DNA of 54,627 nucleotides from Oscillospiraceae bacterium (GTDB taxonomy: Bacteria; Bacillota; Clostridia; Oscillospirales; Ruminococcaceae). A program made the translations under genes and the position numbers. The stretch is taken from assembly GCA_018380115.1 (NCBI GenBank), contig JAGZUF010000018.1:1-54627 (forward strand). The letters run 5' to 3'. The notes under the pieces were generated by a model. The model worked only from the letters and a program-made list of their open reading frames with translations, made no database searches and was not told the origin of the DNA. Of this stretch, positions 48,555 to 54,627 are shown one piece after another. Every line of letters starts with the position of its first letter. Within the stretch, counting starts at the first letter, position 1.

Positions 48555-48633
48555 CAGCATCTCGCTGGTGGGGAACGGGTTGGGCGCAAAAACAAGAGGA
48601 AGTTTGGATTTGCAATTGGCCGGAATACCATTG

Positions 48634-48679
48634 AAAACCGCACTGTATAGCCGAAAATGGCTTTGCAGTGCGGTTTTTC
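48634..48679 (+). terminator. Terminator of the AT-rich XRE gene
   Basis: AAAACCGCACTG (48634-48645) pairs with CAGTGCGGTTTT (48666-48677) around a loop that itself has GCC/GGC pairing; T run follows. Confidence 0.9.
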
Positions 48680-48738
48680 CTATTTTAGGTTCAGGCTGCC
48701 CGGCACTGGTTTTGATAATGAAAGACAAAAAAGCTTAG

Positions 48739-49194
48739 ACTAAGCTTAGACCAAATTGGCTTTAGAGTTCTCTAAAAATCGTCCATAAGCGCAGCGGCCT
48801 TTTGAATTATGAAAGGCTGAAACTGCGCTTAAACCACACTGTGGAAAAAACAGCCGCACAGCGGGCAAGGACATCTGCTTTTGCCCGCTGCATTTTTATT
48901 ATGAAAAACAGCGGCGGGCGGCGTCTTCGCTGGGAAAAAGCGACGGCTGCAAGGTTCGTGCATGTTGAAACCTGTTGCCCGCACAAGAGATAAAATTTAT
49001 ACTATTTTTTTTTTTTTTGTACAAAAAGACAATAAAAGATGAATATTATTGATTAATTCGATAAAATCAACTACCATTCGGATAAGAGTTCTGGCAAATC
49101 TGACGGCTTCCGAGGCGCCCGGAAAATGAAAGTAGCCAGTATCCGTTTACCAAAAGGAAGGAAAAAGTGATTCAAGAAAAGAGGTAGTATAACG
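48739..49194 (+). other. AT-rich intergenic stretch with a second terminator and a T14 tract
   Basis: CAGCGGGCAA (48859-48868) pairs with TTGCCCGCTG (48881-48890), followed by CATTTTT: a complete terminator with no gene before it. A run of 14 T lies at 49005-49018. No credible gene; the promoter of the importer operon must be in 49019-49180 but no box pair stands out. Confidence 0.5.
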
Positions 49195-50166
49195 ATGAAA
49201 AAGTTTTTGGCTGTTATGGCATCGCTTGCACTTTCTGTAAGCATGATGGCCGGGTGTTCTTCCAGTGCGGCCCCTTCTTCGGCTGCATCTGGCGCTTCCA
49301 GCGGCGCAGACGGAGAACCGCTGAAGATAGCGTATACCTGCCAGGATTTGTCCAACACGTATTTCGTGGAAGTATGCAACGGTGTAAAAGAGCGCTGTGA
49401 AGAGTTGGGCTATGAGGTGATCATTCACGACGGCAAGGCAGATGCCGCCAACCAGGTGACGGCGTTTGAAAACTTCATTGCGCAGGGTGTGGACGCCATT
49501 ATTGTCAGCCCCATTGACGAGCAGGCGCTCATCCCCTCTGTGGAGGCGGCGCATGAGGCGGGCATCCCCGTCATTGCGGCAAACCAGAATGTAGAGGGCT
49601 CTGACGCCTTCCTGACTGTGCCGGAATATGACTACGGCTTTACCATCGGTGAGCACGCGGGCAAGTGGATTACGGAGAAGCTGGGCGGCAAGGCGAAAGT
49701 GGCTATCTTCGATTACCCCGAGCTGGAATCTATCATTGCGCGCGGCGATGGCATTCAGGACGGCATTCTGAGCCAGGCGCCGGATGCCGAGATTGTCGCC
49801 CGCCAGAGCGCCAACAACCCTGAAAAGGGCATGGCCAATATGGAGAATATCCTGCAGGCAAACCCCGATGTGGAAGTGCTGGTGTGCGTGAACGACGCCG
49901 GCGCCCTGGGCGCCTATGAAGTTGTGATGGCTGCCAACAAGGCCAGCGACAACTGGTATATCGGCGGCCTGGACGCCACGGACGAGGCGCTGGAAAAAAT
50001 TAAGGAAGGCGGCATTTACCGCGCTACTGTGGACATTCAGCCCTTTGAATCCGGCAAGACCTTTGTGGATACGGCCGTAAGCGTTGTAGAGGAAGGCCCC
50101 ATTGAAGAGACTATCGTCATCCCGATGAAAGTTGTGGATTCTACCAATATCGACGAGTATAAATAA
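49195..50166 (+). CDS. Sugar ABC transporter substrate-binding lipoprotein
   Basis: 323 residues from ATG 49195 (AGAGGTAGT upstream, weak). Lipoprotein signal 'MKKFLAVMASLALSVSMMAGC' (Cys 21) and a Ser/Ala linker. Peripla_BP_4 fold as in RbsB: 'IAYTCQDLSNTYFVEVCNGV', 'AFENFIAQGVDAIIVSP', 'AGIPVIAANQNVEG', 'VCVNDAGALGAYEVV' and 'YIGGLDATDEALEKI'. Binds a pentose, hexose or polyol outside the cell. Operon with the ATPase and permease below; ligand not readable. Confidence 0.92.
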   Translation: MKKFLAVMASLALSVSMMAGCSSSAAPSSAASGASSGADGEPLKIAYTCQDLSNTYFVEVCNGVKERCEELGYEVIIHDGKADAANQVTAFENFIAQGVDAIIVSPIDEQALIPSVEAAHEAGIPVIAANQNVEGSDAFLTVPEYDYGFTIGEHAGKWITEKLGGKAKVAIFDYPELESIIARGDGIQDGILSQAPDAEIVARQSANNPEKGMANMENILQANPDVEVLVCVNDAGALGAYEVVMAANKASDNWYIGGLDATDEALEKIKEGGIYRATVDIQPFESGKTFVDTAVSVVEEGPIEETIVIPMKVVDSTNIDEYK

Positions 50167-50193
50167 GCCGGGCCCGCGGCCCGGAGAGGCCAG

Positions 50194-50232
50194 GGCGGCC
50201 GGCGCCTTCCGGCAGGGAAGGCGCCGGCCGCC
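50194..50232 (+). other. Perfect 17-bp intercistronic stem-loop
   Basis: GGCGGCCGGCGCCTTCC pairs base for base with GGAAGGCGCCGGCCGCC, loop GGCAG, no T tract. It stands between binding-protein and ATPase genes, where such stems protect the upstream mRNA and give more binding protein. A smaller GCCGGGCCCG/CGGCCCGG pairing precedes it. Confidence 0.8.
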
Positions 50233-50267
50233 TCAAGTGCCGAACCAGGAGGGCGAAGGAGCGACAC

Positions 50268-51746
50268 ATGGAAGAAAACATTTTGGAACTTAGGCACATC
50301 ACCAAACGCTTTGCGGGCGTTGTGGCCCTCAAGGATGTTTCGCTGAACATCCGCCGCGGCGAGGTGCGTGCACTGGTGGGGGAAAACGGGGCTGGAAAAT
50401 CTACATTGATTAAAGTAATCACCGGCGCCCATGAGCCCACGGAAGGCGAGCTTTGGTTCGACGGCAGAAAAATAGAGCACAACAATCCGTCTTTGGCAAA
50501 ACAGATGGGGGTGGGTGTGATCTATCAGGAGCTGAACCTGATGCCGCACCTGACGGTGGTGGAGAACCTGTTTTTCGGCAGAGAGCTGAAAAAGGGCCCG
50601 GTGCTGGATAAAAAGCGGATGCTGGACGAATGCCGGAGCCGGATAGCGGAGCTGGGCGTAGAGATAGACCCCAACGCTAAAGTGCGCGAGCTGACCATTG
50701 CGCAGCAGCAAATTGTAGAGATTGTCAAGGCGGTGTCGCAGGACATCCGTTTCCTGATTATGGACGAGCCCACTGCGCCGCTGACCACCAACGAAATTGA
50801 AAAGATGTTCGAGATAGTGGACCACCTGAAGTCAAAGGGCATCTCTATCCTGTATATTTCTCACCGGCTGGAAGAGATTTTCCGCCTGTCCGATACGGTG
50901 ACTATCCTGCGGGACGGGCAGCTGGTGCAGACGCTGCCCACCGCACAGACAGACCGCGCCATGCTTATCCGCCTGATGGTGGGGCGCGAGATTACCAACG
51001 ATTACCCGCCCCGCCAGACGCCTGTGGGCGAGGTGCTGATGGAGGTAAAGGGCTTGACGAACCGGCGCATAAGCGATTGTTCTTTTTCGCTGCGCAGGGG
51101 CGAGATACTGGGCTTTGCGGGCCTTGTGGGGGCAGGGCGCACAGAGCTGGCGCGGGCCATTTACGGTGCAGACCGCACCGCTTCGGGCACTGTCTCGATA
51201 CGCGGCGAAAAGAAGGATATCCGCAGCACGCGGCAGGGCATTGAGGCAGGCATCGGCCTTATTACGGAAGACCGCAAGGCGCAGGGCCTGCTGCTGACAA
51301 AGGGAATTGATTTCAATATCACCTACGCCAGCCTGAATAAAGTTTCGCGCATGGGCGTCATCAGCAAAAAGAAGGAAAATGAGGTGACGGACCGCTATAT
51401 CCAGGCCATGCGCATCCGCTGCTATTCCGCAGCACAGCCCACGCGCACACTTTCCGGCGGCAACCAGCAGAAGGTGGTTTTGGGCAAGTGGCTGGCCACA
51501 GACAGCGATATTCTGATTTTTGACGAGCCCACACGCGGCATTGACGTGGGCGCCAAACGCGAGATATACCAGCTGATGCGAAGCCTCAGCGAGCAGGGAA
51601 AGACCATCATCATGATATCTTCGGAGATGGCGGAGGTCATCGGCATGTGCGACCGGGTGCTGGTGATGAAAAAGGGCACCATTGCCGGGGAGCTTTCCGG
51701 CGAAAACATCACGCAGGAGCGCATTATGGAACTGGCCGCCAACTAG
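50268..51746 (+). CDS. Sugar ABC transporter double ATPase (RbsA/MglA type)
   Basis: 492 residues from ATG 50268. Two ATPase halves: first Walker A 'GENGAGKSTLIKVITG' (about 39-54), 'LTIAQQQIVEIVKAVS' signature region and 'LIMDEPTAPL' (about 162); second half with degenerate Walker A 'AGLVGAGRTELARAIYG' (about 282), 'LSGGNQQKVVLGKWL' (about 394-408) and 'FDEPTRGIDVGAK'. The two-half architecture is specific to the ribose/galactose/xylose uptake class. Cytoplasmic partner of the following permease. Confidence 0.95.
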   Translation: MEENILELRHITKRFAGVVALKDVSLNIRRGEVRALVGENGAGKSTLIKVITGAHEPTEGELWFDGRKIEHNNPSLAKQMGVGVIYQELNLMPHLTVVENLFFGRELKKGPVLDKKRMLDECRSRIAELGVEIDPNAKVRELTIAQQQIVEIVKAVSQDIRFLIMDEPTAPLTTNEIEKMFEIVDHLKSKGISILYISHRLEEIFRLSDTVTILRDGQLVQTLPTAQTDRAMLIRLMVGREITNDYPPRQTPVGEVLMEVKGLTNRRISDCSFSLRRGEILGFAGLVGAGRTELARAIYGADRTASGTVSIRGEKKDIRSTRQGIEAGIGLITEDRKAQGLLLTKGIDFNITYASLNKVSRMGVISKKKENEVTDRYIQAMRIRCYSAAQPTRTLSGGNQQKVVLGKWLATDSDILIFDEPTRGIDVGAKREIYQLMRSLSEQGKTIIMISSEMAEVIGMCDRVLVMKKGTIAGELSGENITQERIMELAAN

Positions 51747-51814
51747 AGCCTTGCCCGCAGACGGCGCGGCATGGCAGCCCGGCCTCGAATTTCAACATTT
51801 CGGAGAGTGAACAT

Positions 51815-52777
51815 ATGAAAACAAAGACAAAGCAGAACAGGCTTCAGCTGTCGCGCTACGCCATCTATCTGGTGCTTGTGGGCATGGTCCTGTTCTTTTC
51901 CATTGTGGCGGAGGGCTTTTTTTCGGCCTCTACCTTTTTGAACATCCTGCGCCAGGTGGCTGTGAACGGCATTGTGGCGGTGGGCATGACAATGGTTATC
52001 ATCACAGGCGGCATCGATATTTCCGTGGGCTCGCTGATAGGCGCGTCGTCGGTGTGCTGCGCAATGATGATGACATCTCTGGACATCCATCCGCTTCTGG
52101 CGGTGCTGGCCACACTGCTGTTCGGCACGCTGGTAGGGCTGCTCAACGGCTTTTTTGTCTATCAGGTGAAAATTCCACCCATGATTGCCACGCTGGCCTC
52201 TATGAGCATCCTGCGCGGCCTTGCATACATTTTGTCCGGCGGCCTGCCTGTATATGATATCCCCGCCTCGTTCACCTTCCTTGGCCAGGGGTATCTGCTG
52301 GGCATCCCTGTGCCGGTCATCGTAATGGCATGCTGCTTTGTGGCGGGTTACTTTGTGCTGGAGCATACTTCCTTCGGCCGGTATGTCTACGGCATAGGCA
52401 GCAATGTGGAGGCCTCACGCCTCAGCGGTGTGAACGTGCGCCGGGTGATATTCTCGGTATACGGGCTGTGCGGCATGCTGTCTGCGCTGGCGGGCGTGGT
52501 GTATCTCAGCCGCGTCAACAGCGGCCAGCCGAAGGGCGGCGAAGGCTATGAGATGGATATTATCACGGCCGTCGTTCTGGGCGGCGTGAGCACGACCGGC
52601 GGCGAGGGCAAAATTGTGCGCGTGGTGGTGGGCCTGCTTATCATGGGCGTGCTGATGACCGGCATGACCATGATGAACATTCCCGATTACTATCAGCGCG
52701 TGGTAAAGGGCGTTGTGCTGATTGCGGCCATCACTTATGACATCCTCAGCACCAAACGCGCAAACAACAAGGTATAA
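51815..52777 (+). CDS. Sugar ABC transporter permease (RbsC type)
   Basis: 320 residues from ATG 51815 (CGGAGAG upstream). About eight to ten spans; BPD_transp_2 motifs 'GMTMVIITGGIDISVGSLIG', 'LLNGFFVYQVKIPPMIATLA', 'SRLSGVNVRRVIFSVY' and 'AVVLGGVSTTGGEGKI', the usual RbsC/AraH sequence. The gene starts 68 bases after the ATPase and is followed 11 bases later by the orphan gene. Confidence 0.95.
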   Translation: MKTKTKQNRLQLSRYAIYLVLVGMVLFFSIVAEGFFSASTFLNILRQVAVNGIVAVGMTMVIITGGIDISVGSLIGASSVCCAMMMTSLDIHPLLAVLATLLFGTLVGLLNGFFVYQVKIPPMIATLASMSILRGLAYILSGGLPVYDIPASFTFLGQGYLLGIPVPVIVMACCFVAGYFVLEHTSFGRYVYGIGSNVEASRLSGVNVRRVIFSVYGLCGMLSALAGVVYLSRVNSGQPKGGEGYEMDIITAVVLGGVSTTGGEGKIVRVVVGLLIMGVLMTGMTMMNIPDYYQRVVKGVVLIAAITYDILSTKRANNKV

Positions 52778-52788
52778 GGAGGCCGGCA

Positions 52789-53211
52789 ATGAACGGAGCA
52801 TGGTATTTTGAAGGGCACCCATGGGACGAGGCCTGTGCGCGCCTGCTGAAAAAGGAGCCGGCAGGCCAGATTGCAGAGGTGACGGTGCAGTGCGCCTGCG
52901 GCGCGCAGGGCATCCCCGGCGCGCTGAAATGCTGGGACGCCCGCCTGAGCGCCCTGCTGGGCAGCACAGTGGACGAAAGCCGTCTGGATGCGCCGGGCGC
53001 GGCCCTTTTGATGCGCCGCTATGAAAGCGGGGCCATTGCGCGCCTGTTTTTTGATGAGGGCGAGGACGTATCTGAAAATTTTGAGATTGTCAGCCGAAAC
53101 GCTTTAATTCTGTGGCGGCCGGATTCCAGTCCCCAGGGGCATATGCTGGGGAAACAGGCTGCGTTCTGCGACTGCGCACAGGTTTATTCCAACGGACTGG
53201 AGGTGCTGTGA
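52789..53211 (+). CDS. Unknown protein, possibly a lone Gfo/Idh/MocA-type C-terminal domain
   Basis: 140 residues from ATG 52789 (AAGGAGG upstream). 'ALLMRRYESGAIARLFFDEGEDVSENFEIVSRNALILW' (given here as RRYESGAIARLFFDEGEDV) resembles the beta-sheet domain that follows the NAD-binding fold in Gfo/Idh/MocA oxidoreductases; no Rossmann part precedes it. Two Cys pairs. It is two bases from the full oxidoreductase, so it may form a partner subunit with it or be a decayed duplicate. The similarity is weak and by eye. Confidence 0.5.
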   Translation: MNGAWYFEGHPWDEACARLLKKEPAGQIAEVTVQCACGAQGIPGALKCWDARLSALLGSTVDESRLDAPGAALLMRRYESGAIARLFFDEGEDVSENFEIVSRNALILWRPDSSPQGHMLGKQAAFCDCAQVYSNGLEVL

Positions 53212-53213
53212 TT

Positions 53214-54230
53214 ATGGTGAAGCTGGGCATTCTGAGCCTCGACCACCCGCATTCGCGCGGCAACCATATCCCGGCCCTGCGCTATCTGGGGAAAAAGCTG
53301 CAGGTGGCGGCCATCTGCCACCCGGACGAGGCGTTTGCACGCCCATGGGCTGAACAGTTCGGCGCGCGCTGGTATGCCACCCGTGATGAGCTTCTGGCCG
53401 ACCCGGACATTACGGCAGTGCTGGTGACATCGAAAAACGACTGCCACGCGCAGGATTGTATTGCAGCCGCCAGGGCGGGCAAGGATATTCTTTGCGACAA
53501 GCCCATTGCCATTTCACCCGAAAGCGCGGCGGCTATCCGCGATGCGGTAGAGCAGGCGGGCGTGCGCTTTGTGACGACCTTCCCCGTGCGCTTCAACACG
53601 ACTGTGCGTGCGGTGAAACGCTTGATTGACGAAGGGAAACTGGGGCGCATCAAAGCTGTGATGGCAACAAACCACGGCTGCATGTATGAGCCCGGCGCGC
53701 CGGAATGGGTGAAGCACACGGCGTCAAACGGCGGCGGGTGCATCGTGGACCATACAGTGCATGTGGCGGACATCATCCGCTGGTATACCGGCAGTGAATT
53801 CGCCACGGTGCAGGCCATGGCAGAGCACGCGCTGCACGATGATATTGACGGAGAAGACGTGGGCGTGCTTCAGGGCACGCTGCAGGACGGCACGGTGTAT
53901 CAGATTGATACCACGTGGTCCCGCATGGGGCGGGACCCCATGTGGGGTGACGTCACCTTCCGCATTGTGGGCACAGAGGGCACGGTTTCCATGGATATTT
54001 ACAACAACCAGCGCATCGACTTCTACACGCAGGGAAAGCTGGAGACACTGTATGCCAACAATATCGTGCGCGAGCACGGCGAGGTTTTCTGCGATTACTG
54101 CGACGCAGTGGATCGCGGCCTGCCGTCCATCAACGCGGGCGTAGTGGACGGCCTGCGCGGCGTGGAGCTTGTATATGCAGGCTATGAATCCCTCCAAACC
54201 GGCGCGCCGGTAACGGTGAAGCACCGGTAA
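53214..54230 (+). CDS. Gfo/Idh/MocA-family oxidoreductase
   Basis: 338 residues from ATG 53214. NAD(P)-binding fold at the N-terminus, with 'LGILSLDHPHSRGNHIPAL' where the glycine-rich turn is replaced by a His-rich one, 'VLVTSKNDCHAQDCI' and the signature 'GKDILCDKPIAIS' (Lys of the EKP-type motif is DKP here). C-terminal sheet with 'GGGCIVDHTVHVADIIRWYTG' and 'IVGTEGTVSMDIYNNQ'. These enzymes oxidise sugars or polyols such as inositol. Placed behind the sugar importer, it is probably the first catabolic step. Confidence 0.9.
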   Translation: MVKLGILSLDHPHSRGNHIPALRYLGKKLQVAAICHPDEAFARPWAEQFGARWYATRDELLADPDITAVLVTSKNDCHAQDCIAAARAGKDILCDKPIAISPESAAAIRDAVEQAGVRFVTTFPVRFNTTVRAVKRLIDEGKLGRIKAVMATNHGCMYEPGAPEWVKHTASNGGGCIVDHTVHVADIIRWYTGSEFATVQAMAEHALHDDIDGEDVGVLQGTLQDGTVYQIDTTWSRMGRDPMWGDVTFRIVGTEGTVSMDIYNNQRIDFYTQGKLETLYANNIVREHGEVFCDYCDAVDRGLPSINAGVVDGLRGVELVYAGYESLQTGAPVTVKHR

Positions 54231-54266
54231 AGATGAAAATGCTATGCCGGTTTCCCAGTATGCCTT

Positions 54267-54354
54267 TCGGCCAGCATGGCCAGCGTCATTTTCAAATGTG
54301 AGGATGCGGCGCAGCAGAATGACCCTGAAAGGCCCCGGCCGCAAAGGCATATTG
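54267..54354 (+). other. Long imperfect hairpin behind the oxidoreductase gene
   Basis: TATGCCTTTCGGCC near 54267 pairs with GGCCGCAAAGGCATA near 54340, and GTCATT with AATGAC inside. No T tract follows directly. The rest of 54231-54401 shows no gene. Confidence 0.45.
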
Positions 54355-54401
54355 ACGCAAAAAGCAATGGTTTTGAACTGGCGGCTTTGCCGCTTGATGA
54401 C

Positions 54402-54627
54402 GCAAGCCCCCCGGCAAAGCCGGGAGCTTGCGTAAGCTTGGAAAGGGCATACTGCCGGCAAGCCTCTCAAGAGGCGCTGAAAAAAACGCCGCCTGCATCA
54501 CTTGCCCTGCGGCCCGTAAACGGGCGCCGTTTGTCCAAGATTATCTTTCTGGCAATCGTAAAGTTGTTCATCTCTTCCCGCTTCGCTCGATGCTGGAAGC
54601 GAAAGCTTTTTACTCTCCCCAGCTCTG
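54402..54627 (-). repeat. Dispersed structured repeat, copy D, cut by the window end
   Basis: Reverse complement aligns with copies B and C: GGGGAGAGTAAAAAGCTTTCGCT, GAGCGAAGCGGGA, GCCCGTTTACGGGC hairpin, AAGTGATGCAGGCGGC, a perfect GCCTC-TTGA-GAGGC hairpin, TTGCCGGCAGTATGCCCTTTCC, and the end hairpin GCAAGCTCCCGGC/GCCGGGGGGCTTGC. The 5' tip is missing beyond 54627. The middle (about 54525-54580) differs from B and C. Confidence 0.8.

Noticed and set aside
48478..48738. 86-codon ORF overlapping the end of the AT-rich XRE gene
   Set aside because: It runs through a strong terminator hairpin and has no ribosome site.

Overview
The window is a GC-rich chromosome segment of a low-GC-phylum-type anaerobe: a Clostridia member, probably the Oscillospiraceae/Ruminococcaceae (Faecalibacterium, Gemmiger or Subdoligranulum neighbourhood). 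The signs are sigma-A promoters (TTGACA-N17-TATAAT type), strong AGGAGG ribosome sites, a T-box leader before alaS, tRNA genes that encode CCA, frequent GTG/TTG starts, lipoprotein signals of the LAAC type and several Firmicutes-specific families (RNase M5-like, DUF3169, DUF3788, DUF4358, DUF5685). The genus is inferred, not shown.

Region 1 (1-9029) is the right end of a prophage. A very large virion or polyvalent protein is followed by a run of small late-type genes, all on the plus strand. The prophage ends at a tRNA remnant: the 3' half of tRNA-Thr(GGU), from anticodon stem to CCA, is followed by its own terminator but has no 5' half. This is an attachment site. Integrase, lysis and packaging genes are not in the window.

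Region 2 (9104-21617) is core chromosome: an MBL-fold hydrolase, PRPP synthase, a membrane protein, then T-box/alaS and a tightly packed operon (HIT protein, phosphoribosyltransferase, ComEC, HolA, RNase M5-like Toprim protein, DUF3788) ended by a terminator. Next comes a small XRE regulator/DUF3169/small membrane protein operon whose promoter carries two perfect palindromes.

Region 3 (21846-33615) is mostly minus strand: an XRE/zinc-ribbon regulator, a short UvrA paralogue, tRNA-Leu, an RluA-type pseudouridine synthase and an M20 peptidase (both plus), a GNAT/YoaP-type protein, a serine hydrolase, and an operon of DUF5685, a J-domain protein without HPD and a membrane protein.

Region 4 (33857-49190) holds a TrpX-type ABC importer (binding protein, permease, ATPase), a secreted GLUG/FIVAR-type protein, a polysaccharide deacetylase, RmuC, a tRNA-Arg/His/Gln cluster, TetR plus a GH3 hexosaminidase, a DUF4358 lipoprotein, a PyrE-like phosphoribosyltransferase, a GT-C membrane protein, a CBS-pair protein, tRNA-Pro and an AT-rich patch with an XRE regulator.

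Region 5 (49195-54230) is a ribose/galactose-type ABC importer (binding protein, double ATPase, permease) followed by an orphan protein and a Gfo/Idh/MocA oxidoreductase, which suggests uptake and oxidation of a sugar or polyol.

A dispersed, structured, apparently non-coding repeat of about 230-250 bp occurs four times (22685, 26007, 38612, 54402), in both orientations and always between genes. Together with a separate structured leader-like sequence at 25741-25860, it is the most unexplained content of the window.
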